From the NCBI GenBank assembly GCA_002118135.1, contig BDIU01000239.1, forward strand, positions 1-64,000: a stretch of DNA of 64,000 bases. Reading direction: 5' to 3'. Below the pieces are notes generated by a model. The model ran no database searches and had not been told where the DNA came from. It saw only the letters and a list, made by a program, of their open reading frames with translations. The position numbers and the translations under genes were made by a program. The stretch comes from Trebouxia sp. TZW2008. Lineage: Eukaryota; Chlorophyta; Trebouxiophyceae; Trebouxiales; Trebouxiaceae. Shown here one piece after another: positions 24,601 to 35,958 of the stretch; position 1 is the stretch's first letter; each line of letters opens with the position of its first letter.

Positions 24601-25969
24601 GCAAACCAACACACATGCAATTTCTCAGCCTTGAGCAGAATATGTCACTCCACTAGCTGGAAGGCTTTGCCACAAGGCACTTTCTATGATTTGTGCAAGC
24701 ATGCTGCACATATTGCGATGTGTGCATTGATGACTCCTTGCAACAGGTTGCCTGCAGGAGCATCAAAAGATTGCCTCTGGTCATATCCCAGATTGCAAAG
24801 GCTGGAGCAGTCTGAGTTTGCAACGACGCTGGCCAATGCGATGTGTTGTAAAGACGCATGGCAACTCGTACTGCACCCAGCTCCATGCCATAGTGTGGGC
24901 GCAGAATGACTTTCCATGCATCTCTTCAACACTTCAAAATGCAAAGCATCCCTGCATACCCAGATTGCCATACCCTTTGCAGCAAGCACATATGTTTGAG
25001 GCTTGTTTGACACATGGAGACCTGTTGCAGTACAAGCAAGCTGATGCTCGTGATAGCACACCCTGCAAGTGTAAGCAATTTGTTGTGGTCAGTCCAAATC
25101 AGTCATGTCAGGAAGAACATGAGACAGCACTCACAGTACTTTTGAACCAGCAAAGACTGTTTGGGCTGTCAGCCTGCCAATTGTACCTGCCACTTTGTGC
25201 CTGCCCTGCATGACTGGATTTGAGCATGGGCATGACAGCATTGATGTTGTCTTGCGTCTGGCCAGCTTTCAGGACCTTTCAGGCTTCAAAGTTAATCAGA
25301 GGACAACTTGTACTGAAAACCAAGCAGCAGAGCCAGTCAATGCAGTTGCTAATGCAGCAATGCAAAGCTCCAGAGCTTATGAACTGCTGCTGTTCAGCAG
25401 CATTTCTGCGATTTGTCACTTTGGCTGTGCAGGACGCATGAGCACATGCTTGGAGAGTGCAAGCAGTGGCAATCGAGCCATAAGAAGAGTCATTAGGAGC
25501 CCGTCAACAAAGTTTGCGGAAAGCTGTAAGTGGACACGTTGACTGCATCTTTGTTTTTGGTTAATGCAGGACACCCGCGCTCCTGCCTGGAGAGTGCAAG
25601 CAGTGCCAGTCAAACCAGGCAGCTTTCAAAGCAGCAAAACGCTTCCTTTTCATGGGCTACAGAGAGAGACAACAAGAGCTGTGAACATGCGGGGAAAGCT
25701 GTGTGACGACATGTTAGCTGCACCTTTGTTTGTTTTTGCAGGACACTCGCGCTCATGCCTGGAGAGTGCAAGCAGTGCCAGTTGAACCAGGCAGCTTTCA
25801 AAGCAGAAAAGCGCTTCCTAAGGCTTGGATGGGCTTCAGAGATAAGGAGCTAGATGAGGTTTCTGGAATCACGGGCTGCGTTTTTGTACACGCCAGTGGC
25901 TTCATTGGTGGCAATCAAACGTATGAAGGCACCCTGGAAATGGCGCAACAGGGACTGACGCTCCCTTGA
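21649..25969 (+). CDS. MYG1: MYG1 family exonuclease
   Basis: Exons 21649-21934, 22035-22088, 22206-22367, 22652-22839, 24077-24250 and 25742-25969 join in frame to 363 residues, the usual family length. Family motifs are all present: IGTHNGTFHCDEALGCYLLQ, RSRDP, IDVGGVYDP, YDHHQRGFTE, TKLSSAGLVYKHYG, DGIDNG, SSRVASLNPPWN, SWLPARALV, CPWKEHL and GCVFVHASGFIGG. The H-x-x-x-F-H-x-DE and DHHQ motifs place it with DHH-like phosphoesterases. MYG1 is described as a 3'-5' RNA exonuclease in nucleolus and mitochondria. The first 30 residues here are basic and lack acidic residues, which would suit organellar import; a second in-frame ATG at 21718 would omit them. Decoy copies flank exons 5 and 6. Confidence 0.93.
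23532..24076 (+). repeat. Four decoy copies upstream of MYG1 exon 5
   Basis: Copies of the exon 5 start (AGCTGGCTGCCGGCTAG..) begin at 23532, 23672, about 23807 and 23941, before the functional exon at 24077. Periods are 134-140 bp. Most carry TAG where the functional exon has AGG (Arg), so they would terminate translation almost at once. Confidence 0.88.
24360..24580 (+). repeat. Downstream copies of MYG1 exon 5 tail
   Basis: Two degraded copies of the exon end (AAGTTCTGCTTGTATGAG then the donor) end near 24435 and 24570. The first has a good GTACGT donor; the second has lost it. Confidence 0.78.
25435..25741 (+). repeat. Two decoy copies upstream of MYG1 exon 6
   Basis: Exon 6 begins GACACTCGCGCTCATGCCTG at 25742. 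Similar starts with an acceptor-like GCAG occur at about 25433 and 25568. The second keeps RAPAWRVQAVPVKPGSFQSS before diverging. Confidence 0.82.
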
Positions 25970-26120
25970 TGGCATGAGGAGCAGTATTTTCTCAGTGCAC
26001 AAGTCTCATTTCGCAGCCAGACGCTTGATTTGGGTGTGTATTTGGCAGTCACAGATGAGTCATCAGTGTTATACGTCTGTGCCTGACGCTCACTTGATGG
26101 CATGCACAGCAATAAGGCCC
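25950..26120 (+). repeat. Duplication of MYG1 stop codon and 3' flank
   Basis: The stop context GACGCTCCCTTGATGGCATG recurs as GACGCTCACTTGATGGCATG near 26085. Each is followed by an AGCA-rich tail and AGACGCTTGATTT, so the end of the gene was also tandemly duplicated. Confidence 0.7.
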
Positions 26121-27655
26121 TGGTGTACAGGTCTCAAAGGCAGACGCTTGATTTCGCGGGTTTATTTCTCAATGCACAGATAAATTATAGGTGTGGTATG
26201 TCAGTGTCATGTTATGTGCAAAAGTTGTAGCTCATTGGTATGGCTTGTGAGTCAGACTCTGTAACTGACACCTATTAGGCTCACCACACAAAATTGTGGA
26301 TGACCCCAACACTGTAATATACAGTCAGACCATGCAGCAGCTGTACAATTCGCCCTTGTGATTTGCTTGCGCTCAAAGTTGATATTCGAGGCTCTTCAGG
26401 AACGCCTCTTCGCACATATTACTGCTCAGATGTGATCTGATTCAGCAAAGTCCAGGTTCAAATGGCAGCATTCTGACTCACCGAGACAAGCACAAAGGCG
26501 GACGTTGATCAACTGGCAGCAATACTCATCACTGCAGTTCAAGAAGAACAGTGTCGTTAGAGAGAGAGAGAGGTGTTTTACATTGCTTTGCTGCACAACC
26601 AGAACGGGCATGTGGTAGCTTCCGAAGCCCCGCTTGTGCAACAACGACAACGATGTGTGCTCTCTCTTTCTTCAGCCAGGTCAGACTTTACCGTGGGTCT
26701 GACCTGGCGTACTTGTAAACAGGATACATACCGCTCTCCTGTGCGCTCACCCTCTGCGTCAGCCTGAATTCTTGGGAGCTACAATACTATAGCAAGACGG
26801 CAAGGCACGGAGTACCTTCTGTGCGGGTGTCTTGTGGCACAACTTTGGAGGCAGCTAAATCTGTAGGAAGAGACTGCGTGCAGGAAGGCAGAGTGCAGTC
26901 AGGAAACACCCGCTGAAGGCTTTTGCACATCGGGAACAGGTGCTGCTCGTGTTCTCAGGCCTTCAGTCGACTGCAGCTTGGAAGTCTTGGTGTTAGTTAT
27001 GAGCGTAGCCCTGAACATCCTGATTTTTTGCTTGCTGACCACAGCTTTTTACAGTTCTACCTCCACACAAGGTCTGAAATTGCAGAACAAGGCATATTGA
27101 ACACAACGGACTGCAAGCTGTTTACTTGGGAACAAAGCAGCAGCGCCAACAGCAATTTGTAACCTAAGCAATTTCTTTTGCACATCCAGGGCCTTGCACA
27201 GCTGCTCCTTCCTGCTGCAATTCTGGTGAACACGATACGATCTGTACACGCTTGCAGCCAGGACTTGAACTTCGCGCAGCGTCACCTGCTGGCGTACAGC
27301 AGCCAGCTGCTAGTCAATGCAGGCAGACAAGTTTTGAAACATCAGCTCTGCTAGGGTGTACTCAGAGCAGGTAAGAAGCAGCTTTTTGGTGTGAAAGGGA
27401 TGTGCTGTGTTGAGTGCTGTGGTGACTGTTTCGGCTATAATGGTGTTGTGAAGGGCCTCTTGCATGTTTGCTGTTTGTAAGGGGGAGACATGCAGTTTAA
27501 AAGCTTTGCAAGGAGCAGCCATCATAATGCAAAGATACAGCAGACTCATTGAGTGCATGTTACCCTTTTATGCAGTGGTCCAAAAGCTAACTTAATTGGA
27601 AATCAATGCTGTGAGAAGGGGAAGATGACACTGCTCATTTCCCTGCAGTGGGGAC
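26121..27655. other. Region with weak coding signals, unassigned
   Basis: There is a GA run at 26557-26572. A plus-strand stretch near 26962-27071 (QLGSLGVSYERSPEHPDFLL) and minus-strand stretches at 27160-27310 (LREVQVLAASVYRSYRVHQN) look protein-like, with AG and GT borders. No family is recognised and no complete phase-consistent model could be built. Confidence 0.3.
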
Positions 27656-29907
27656 ATGGACCTTTCAGCCCTCCAGCAACAGATTCTGTCCAGCAACAAG
27701 ACTGCCAATGAAAAGGCCGAGCATCTTCTGCTGGAAAGCACAGTCAATGATTTGAGCAGGGATGAGTGGCGACAACTCATAGCTGGAATTCCTGAAGACG
27801 TGAAAAAAGCAATTGGCATATTGAAGTCAGCAGGTATGTGACTTCACTTGCAAATCAATCAGAAAGTACAGGTACATTACTGCACTGTAAGTGGTGTGTC
27901 TTCTTTACCAATCAGCAGGGCTCATAGTCCATTGACAGCAATGCTGCCACGCCACCAAAATTAAGTTCATAGATTCTCACTTGGGCTGAAGGCCTGTTAC
28001 AGATTGTATGCAAAAGGCTATTTCAGCCATTACCACACCCACTAGCTTGGCAAGTTGTGCTTTCTGTTTTGCGCAAGTGCACAGCAATTTTGCAAAGCAT
28101 TCTGAGCAAGGTAAAGCAGCCTGTCAAGCTTGCTCCCCATCATGTGTCACACAACTGCATCATATGCTTTGCAGCTTTGACTGCCAAGGCGTCAACGCAA
28201 TCAAGCGCGTGTTATTGTTTGAGCTCGGCCGTGTCTCATGCTTCATTCCAAGCCCGCAACTCATAACAGCATCTAGTCCTGAGTGCACAGAGTCTATGCT
28301 GGCAAGGTGCTGTGTGCGGATGCAGCGGCACAGGAGCAAGCCCTGAGCTCTATTCTTTGCACGTGCATCTTTGGCAACATCAGGGCTGGAGAAGAAGGTG
28401 GATGACCTATGCAATGCAGTGAAAGGTGCTGATCCGCTGACTTCCTCCCTGAAACGGTGCTAGCTCAAAGTGTGCTAGTTCATAAGCTCAAGGCTGTTTC
28501 TACTCAAACCTGCTACATCATCTTGGTGCTAGTAATTGTTCAACTTCACTCATTTTGAGGGCCACACTTCAAAACGTCCATGCTCGCTGCAGACATGGGT
28601 GAGACCATAATCATGCGCATTGCTAGCAATCAGGGTTGGCACCTTAAGATTGCAGCCTCCACAGCATCAACAACAAAGGTGTCGGACTTGCTAAGGCGGA
28701 TGCAGCTGAAAAGTTCACGAGACAAGATCATTCCATGTTGTACCACTGATGAACTACCGCAACTTGCGAAGGCTCCAACTGCTTACAATTGGGACGGCAT
28801 AGAGGCAACACCCTTGGAAGTGCAGAAGGGCAAGGCTTGGCTTGAGGAGCACATCTGCCCAACAGGGGTCAGGGCGCTCGCTGTTCAGAACCAAGCATGG
28901 CTACAGGCCAACCTCATGGAAGAGACAGCTGAAATTACAGCCAACAAGACAGACTTTCTGTTTGTGCTCGATGAGCAAGAAGTGAGAGATCTGCCTGGAC
29001 ATCCAACGCCTGAGCAACTCATAGGGGTGCTTCACTGTGTCATTGGTGCCTATGAGAGCAAGACAACTCAGTTCATCACTCAGAAGGGCATACTTGGTAT
29101 GTGGCCACAAGCAATGGTAGAAGCTTTGGCCATCAACTACATGAGTAGCAGAAATTCATGCATGTATTTCATTCCTGTCTTTGGGGGCGACTTCAGCACC
29201 CACCTTGTTGTCCACGCTGCTCCAACTTCCAAGCATGATGACTACGAGCTGCATACAGCAACACATATTTCACAAGATCAGGAGTTGGCAGTGCGCTACA
29301 TGAGGTATCTGCTAGAGCAGACCCAGACAGCAGCACAACTTGGCTTGCAAGGTATTGCAATCTCTTTATTGCCAATGATGTTGCACAAGTTGGACGTGGT
29401 CAATGCATGCTTGTGCGCCCCAGCCAAGATTGACAATGTTGGCCCATGGGCCTTTGAGCTACATGAAGAGAAGCAGCTTGGACATGTCAGTCGTGTTGCT
29501 TATCAGTTACGCACTCTTTGTGCAAGATGTCAGTGCTTATTTCGGCGCTTCTTGTGCAACATGTCACAACTTGTTCATGCAAAGTATACTAGAGTCGAGC
29601 TGGTTCAGTTGGTGCAGGCAGCACAAGAGTGGCAAGGGAGGAGGCCCACCTGCTTTATGATGTCAAGGGGCACGGGCAGAAGAGAAAACGGGACGAGCTT
29701 GACAAGGACTACGAGAACTCACAAGGTGGGCAGGAAGGAGATGGTGACGGCGCCATGCAGGTCGTTGAGAATGCTTACCATCTCAGCTTGGTGGAGCTGC
29801 TGCGGCACCCCAAGATGTACACTGCTTTGGGACTATCAAGCCCGCCACAGCGCATCACACATTCCACCTTGGAGGAGCGAATAGGAAGCATGCGAGTGCT
29901 TCAATAG
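27656..29907 (+). CDS. Unrecognised 468-residue protein
   Basis: Exons 27656-27833, 28384-28425, 28593-29489 and 29618-29907 have matching phases. The N-terminus (MDLSALQQQILSSNK..) is a charged helix. Exon 2 adds LEKKVDDLCNAVK, possibly coiled. The large exon has EEHICPTGVRALAVQNQAWL, DFLFVLDEQEVRDLPGHPTP and FIPVFGGDFSTHLVVHAAP, with no motif I can place. The C-terminal exon has a basic cluster, GHGQKRKR, that could be a nuclear signal, then an acidic stretch and a LEERIGSMRVLQ end. The last intron is inferred from a frame change: donor at 29490, or earlier at 29352 with the same phase, and acceptor GTGCAG at 29617. It is coding by length and exon logic; function unknown. Confidence 0.6.
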
Positions 29908-31920
29908 GCAACAAGTGGAGCAGGAGCCTGCATTTTTGTCACATATGTGATCAGAATTCCGTTTGTGCAGATTGAAACGATAAAGAGAGATACTTGCTGT
30001 GGCTTTCACTTGTCACCCTGAAATGAGTCTGTTCACCAAATGAAACAAGCACGAAGTGCATCATTCGCTGTCTGAGTGAGATACCATGACGAGGCAAACC
30101 TCCAACATGTGGTTGGAATATCATCAATTAAACAAGTGGTTGGCACCCCACAAGCAAGGACCACGATTGGCCAAAAATCATCAGCACGCTACAGACTGCT
30201 AAGCAGCTAGAGAGAGTTGAAGGGTGAGTGTTACAAGCGAGCCCCACAGCGGGCTTGTGCAAGGCTCTGTAGGCAAGCAGAGTGTGCATCCCAACGGCAT
30301 CAACAACATCAAAACCGAAGTACGCTTGCATTTTCATGATTGGTGGGCTATCTAATTGATTGCAACTCAACTCTGTAATTTGGACCCATCTTTGAAGAGG
30401 TTGGTTCATGACAAGCCGAGCCTAGCGTTTCCTCAGCCAAATGACCTGTCAATGTGTGCGCTTTGCCATGGCACAAACATGGCGAATTGATCCTTATGTG
30501 GAATGTTTGCATTGAAATGAAAAGCCATTTTCTCTCACCCTTAAGACTGCTTGGTCCTACTCCGTGATCACGGTATTAGCTTTCCGCTTTAGTGAATGGC
30601 GGTTACTGAAAGGCAAAAAGGTAGCAAAGTTCCGACAGAGCATGGCAAGCTTGCTGGAGAAGTACTTGGATCTAGACATGGGGCTGGCTGATGACAGCAC
30701 AGAGCGCTTCAGGCTCACATGGCTGGCCTGCAAGCCCAAAAAGGGACAAGCCCAGAGGATAGCGGTGAGATTCGTAGGTTCCAATCCAGAGACAAATCAG
30801 GAGCTGGGGCAGTCGAAGAGTCAAGCAAGGAAGGCCGGGTACCCGGTCATACACTTCAGGATCCTCTCCTGCTTGCCTACCTAACGCTTTGACAATCAAG
30901 TCGGCAGCACTCTTTTTTGGGACAACTCCAATGGCCTAGTTCCATGCCTCAACTCCTGCCTTCGGCTGCCAGCCTGCTGAGAGGCGTTTCGTTCTGAGGT
31001 AGCGTCATCCCGAGAAGGCCCGAGAAAGCCACGAGAAGGCGATTTTACATCCTTTAGCCAGCCAACAAGTCTGATCGGATGTGTTGGGGGTAAAATCCCC
31101 AACAACTTTCTCAATTCAATGTTCATTTGAATGCCCCTTTGAAAACAATAATACCATCATCGCTCGGTCAACGTAAAATTGCGGAAAAACACGGCCCCAG
31201 ACATTGTACAAAACATACACCCCTGGCAGCCAATGCGAAAAACCTTCACAGTAAACACTAGCAACGGCAACGAGGGACCAGCAATCCACACTAAGAAATT
31301 TCCAGCTGTTTTGCTCAATTCAACTGGCCAAATGCAAAGTGCAGGCCTCAACAAGCCAAGCCAAGCAGCAATAATGAGGCGACAATGCGCCAACGGAAGG
31401 TGCCCAATCAACCAAAAGGACAAAGCCACACTGCGACTACCTGGAAACAGTTATTATGAGGTGAACCAGCCACACACAACAGCAGCAAGTGAGAACCTTT
31501 CGACCTACAGTGAGAAGAATGCTGATCATAGAGTTACACCGACAGTCTGCCCAGACTGCACAAAATAGTCACAGTGACACACAAAAGCTCAAGTCTGGTG
31601 GGGGCCTGCTTGGACACTGTCTGCCCCATCGAGTGTAAAACCGATAGGAGTTCGTCTTTTCTCAGCAAAATACATGCTGTGGGCAGAAGCCAATATTACC
31701 GCATCATGGTGTCAGAGGCCACAAATGACTAATGCATGCATATGCTGCTAAGCGCTTGCGTCTATGCTCTCTACCGCAGACTCTCTCACCTCGATTGAGA
31801 CGCAATCGTTCTCATAACAAGTACAAGGTATGCTCATCGTTTGCAGGATATGCCGTTCCCGTGCTAGATTGATACGATTGGACTGACACCGACCGACCGT
31901 CTGCAGGGCACTGCATCAAC
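29908..31920. other. Intergenic region with a dispersed repeat
   Basis: No gene is recognised. An open stretch at 30564-30884 (+) reads RLLKGKKVAKFRQSMASLLE but has no clear partner exons. 31043-31122 is a dispersed repeat listed separately. 31179-31568 (+) is an A-rich open frame without recognised motifs. A CTGCAG acceptor at 31907 may end a 5' UTR intron of the next gene. Confidence 0.4.
31043..31122 (-). repeat. Dispersed 80-bp element, copy 1
   Basis: The reverse complement of this segment matches 49223-49302 almost base for base. Read on the minus strand it encodes NIELRKLLGI..PTHPIRLV then GWLKDVK, the same as the other copy on the plus strand. It contains a small palindrome around GGGGTAAAATCCCC. 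Confidence 0.85.
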
Positions 31921-34900
31921 ATGACGGCTTTGTCCAAGGTTCAATTTGGCAACAACATTCCAGGGTGGGCCACTGGCGTCAGCAAGAACGCAGCTGTGAT
32001 CGTCCTGCAGGTAGTTCCGGAGCATTTCGTCTTTTACTGTAAGTATGGGCACGCCGACCTGCACCTGACATCCGCTGAGCACGGCCAGTAAGCTGGCATG
32101 TCTTGCTTGCAAGGAATGGTGGGGCGTGACAGACGAGGTCAAGAGGCAGGCACAGTACCTGCATGAGCAGAAAGGCTACAGAGTGCTGATTCCAGACCTT
32201 TACAAGGGCAAAATTGGGGTTGATGCTGAGGAAGCCAGCCATGTGAGGCCTCTGCAGACATGACATGTGGAGTCATAGCTTTCATACTGTGCATGGGCCA
32301 TCCAGCAGTGCTCTGCACATGCACACAGCGAGCTGCTGTTCATGTTTACCTTTTTTACAGTCCTATCAGAGCAGACCCTTGTGGATGATACAGCAGCGTC
32401 AGACAATGTAATTGCCAAGTAGGCTCATGACCCAGCAAGCTGTTCTATGTGCGCCTCTGTGCACTGCGCAACATTCATCCCAGATTGGGCTGTAATTGGG
32501 CCGTAATTGGGCCTCACCACCCAAAAGCATTGCTGCAAGCTGGTGTGACCCATTATCACTGATCTCTATTGCTCACTTTGAGCCAACAAAGTCTTGACTT
32601 AGCCAATCCATCACAGCATCATAATTGTTACACTGTGCTTGTGTGCAGCTGATGGGTCACTTGGACTTTCCACAAGCGCTGGACGAGATCAAGCAGGCAG
32701 CCAAGTGGTTAAGGGAGCAGGGTGCACCCAAGGTCAGAAGGGTTTTTGTTCCTTCCTGTGATGCAGAACCTGACTGATACATTGCATTGTCAAGTGACTT
32801 GAGTGTATGTGGACACAATTGAACTCATGAGTCTGCTTGATGCATTCAAAATGCATGACAGGAGCAAAAGACTGACTCATACAACGCTTTGACAATTACT
32901 TGAGTGCATGTGGACCCAGATAGACTTTGAATCCTGCTAACTTCCTGAACAGCCCTTTCAAAGCACACTCTGACAACAGCCCTGCTAATAGAGCCCAGCC
33001 CGCATCAGTGTGAATGCAAATGTGTCTATACCCATGTGCAGTCCCAGACATTGCTCTTTTATCCGCATCTTTTGAAGATTTTGTGCGTCATTTCAGATGC
33101 ATCGGACTTTGCATTGACCAATCCGTCGGGTCTATTCATTCATGCCATACAAGGAACTGTGCCTTTTGTGCTGCAGCATTATTAAATCCTCAATCAGCCC
33201 CGTTGCACTTAGGTGCATTGGCATAGCTGGACATTTGGGCATCAGTATGCCTTTCTTCTGTGTCGATGTGAGGTATCAGCATTCCTGTTGGAATTTCAGG
33301 TTGGATGTATTGGCTTCTGCATGGGAGGCATTTTGAGCATTCTGGCAGGGCAGGAGGCTGAGGTTGATGCCATTGTGCCGTTCTATGGCATCCCAGACCC
33401 CAAGATGGCAAAGGTGAGCTCCCTGATTCAACGAAAAAGCTGGAATCATGCTGACATCAAGTGCTGCCCTGCGCTGCAATCATCACAAGCTGAGGCTGGT
33501 GCCATCGTGACTTTCTACAGCATCCAAGACCCTAAAATGGCAAAGATGAGAATTTTGTCCTGCTGAAATTCCCTATTGCAAAGCCGCATTGAGCACCTTG
33601 TGAGGTGCTTATCCTATTGATTATCACTACTGCAAAGCCGTGTTGACTAGCGTACGTTACAAATCCGCCACAGTGACAGCATCCATACTGATCTTTGTTT
33701 TGAACTGATCCGCTGGCTTTGTGCCCTTCCATGGCATTCAGACTTATTTCTCATGATGTTATTGCAGCTGAAAATGTACTGCACCACTACATTGATGACC
33801 TTGTGCTTGTCTGACTGCTGTTGTCTCTGGATTTGGAATCCAAGATTCTGATTGGCATGAAGGTCTCCATTTGTGTCAGCACAGTTGTCCGTACTCTATA
33901 GGTTTGCTTGCTTGTTACATGCTTAGAAAGCCTTGTCCAGCTATGCCAATGATGGCATACTCATGTTGTCCACCACTTCAGATCTTGCAATGCAGCAGTC
34001 GAGCAATACCAAAGTACATCATTTAGCCATTTTGTCGCTGTAGTTATGCGACGTCAGCATTAAAAAGAAGTGAAGCGTGTATGTCTTGTTTACACCTACA
34101 TGTCAGTACTAATTCTTACAGAGTGTCCCAGCCCTGTTATCAATTTTAAAGAATGCTCTGTCTTATGTTTTTATACATTGCTCTAGTCAAAGTTTTGTCG
34201 GCAAGAAGGAAAGCGATGAGTCCATGTTTGTGACTGCAGCCAGACCAGATTAAGATTCCAGTGCAATGCCATGACGGAGAAGAAGACTCAATGGAAGGCA
34301 TGGCTGACCCAAAGGTACTGTCACAAAATGACTCTACATTTCTTGTGTGACAAGCAAATATGCCAGAAGAAAAGGGCAATTTGTGAGACGGCTCATTCCA
34401 GGCAAACTGGTCCTTTCACAGCATATGTTTTCGTTCAAATGGCAGATACAGGCATGCAATCTAAGCATCACGCAAGCAAATACCGCAGCTAGCTTATTGT
34501 GCTTGCCCAGCAACATGCACAAGCTTTGCAGACAATTGGTCAAATTACCATGCATTGCAAAATCCATGATGAACTCGTCATCACCTTGCCTGGGCATGAT
34601 TGCATAAAGAATTACATTTTGTTGCCTCATGCCACATGCATCGGTACCTCTGACTTGCTGCCAAATCAAGTCACTGACTTTGGGCAGGCTTGTGAATGAC
34701 CATTTCCTGTCTGTGTGGTTGAAAAGTTAAGCGGCAAGGCTGGCTTGTGCATTTTCATTGCAGACAATCAAAGCATGATAAGTTTGTGAAGCCAGCATGT
34801 ACATATGGACTGCAGAAACCAAAAGCGCTCGCTGAGCATTTGAGGATTTCGACTGCTGGCGGCAACAAGTCTGTGACCTGTACATGCTCCCAACAGAGCT

Positions 34901-35794
34901 ACAAAAAGTGACACTTGCATGCTGAATGCAGGCAGTCAAGGCATTCATTGAGAAGGTTAAGAGTGTCGGCAACAAGGACGTCACCCTGTACATACATTCA
35001 GCGAACACAGCATGTTGAGGTTTGCCTGTTGAATGCAGACAGTCAAGGCCTTCATTGAGAAGGTGAAGAGCGCCGGCAACAAGGACGTCACCCTGCACAT
35101 ACATTCAATGAGCACACAGCGTTGAGATTTGCCTGTTGAGTGCAGACAGTCAAGGCTTTCATTGAGAAGGTGAAGAGCGCCGGCAACAAGGATGTCACCC
35201 TGTACATGTACCCAGGCGAAGGACATGGCTTTATGAACGGCGGCAAAGACATTCACGAAAAGATGAAGAGTAAGCTGCAAGCCAAGCATGGATGCATACA
35301 TGGACTCTAATTCAGCAGAAACTGCACATAAGGATTATGCTCAGGGAACGCATGAAAATGTACAATCTACCCAGGCATGCACGAGAATGAGCTTGCTGCA
35401 TGCTGATTTGCATCTAGCTGTTTTGCAAGCAATGCACTGCAGCTTGCCAAATATGTGCTGCTGATCTTGTGCACCTTTGCAATAGAGCATGGATTGGTGA
35501 TTGCATGCACATGCAAGAGGGCCGTCATGCATGGCCAGTATATGCTCAGGCCGTTATGCTGCTTCTGGGTTCAAGAGCCCTGGCTGTGTCAATTAATGCC
35601 TACATCTCAACTGGCAGACTTTGCATCTCTGGACTGATTTTGACAGAAATGTTGATACATTCGCTGGTATTGCTTTGTACTGATTGTTTGGCTTGGGTGT
35701 TTTTGCAGCTGGAGGCCTTCCAATCGGCTCAGAAGACTCACAGAAGACTGCCTGGAGCAGGGTCTTTGAGTTCTTTGGCAGAACCTTGGCCTAA
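31921..35794 (+). CDS. Dienelactone hydrolase family protein
   Basis: Seven exons (31921-32010, 32114-32242, 32649-32732, 33300-33413, 34240-34314, 35146-35269, 35709-35794) give 233 residues, the usual size. Family features appear in order: NAAVIVLQ|EWWGV, RVLIPDLYKGKIGVDAEEA, HLDFPQALDEIKQAAKWL, the nucleophile motif GFCMGG, IVPFYGIPDP, PVQCHDGEED with the likely catalytic Asp, and YPGEGHGFMN with the catalytic His. The Cys-Asp-His triad is therefore intact. These alpha/beta-hydrolases open lactones such as dienelactone; in algae the natural substrate is not known. No signal peptide is seen. Exon 2 is entered through an AAG acceptor. The head of exon 6 is present three times in tandem. Confidence 0.93.
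33480..33545 (+). repeat. Downstream copy of DLH exon 4 tail
   Basis: CAAGCTGAGGCTGGTGCCAT and the following codons read AEAGAIVTFYSIQDPKMAK, matching AEVDAIVPFYGIPDPKMAK at the end of exon 4. The donor has decayed from GTGAGC to ATGAGA. Confidence 0.8.
34932..35145 (+). repeat. Two 107-bp decoy copies upstream of DLH exon 6
   Basis: Copies start at 34932 and 35039, with the functional exon at 35146, exactly 107 bp apart each time. All read VKAFIEKVKS(A/V)GNKDVTL(Y/H). The two decoys then reach a HS.. stretch and a stop instead of YPGEGHGF. Near identity suggests this is the youngest array in the window. Confidence 0.92.
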
Positions 35795-35833
35795 ACCTCT
35801 GTTTTCTGTTCCTGGTGTACTCGCAGCAGCATC

Positions 35834-35958
35834 ATGTCTCACACTGACAAGCTAGACATGTTGGTAGCCATGCTTGATCATTTGCCGTTGATTTCAGCAG
35901 CTGTGCACCCATACACAAGTGTTGAAGGAGCTGAGCAGATTGTCAATGCCCAACAAGG
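35834..35958 (+). other. Possible first exon of a short unassigned gene
   Basis: ATG at 35834 opens MSHTDKLDMLVAMLDHLPLI and runs to a GTATAC donor-like site at about 35959. It begins only 40 bp after the DLH stop. No following exon or family is recognised, so it may be 3' UTR sequence. Confidence 0.25.
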
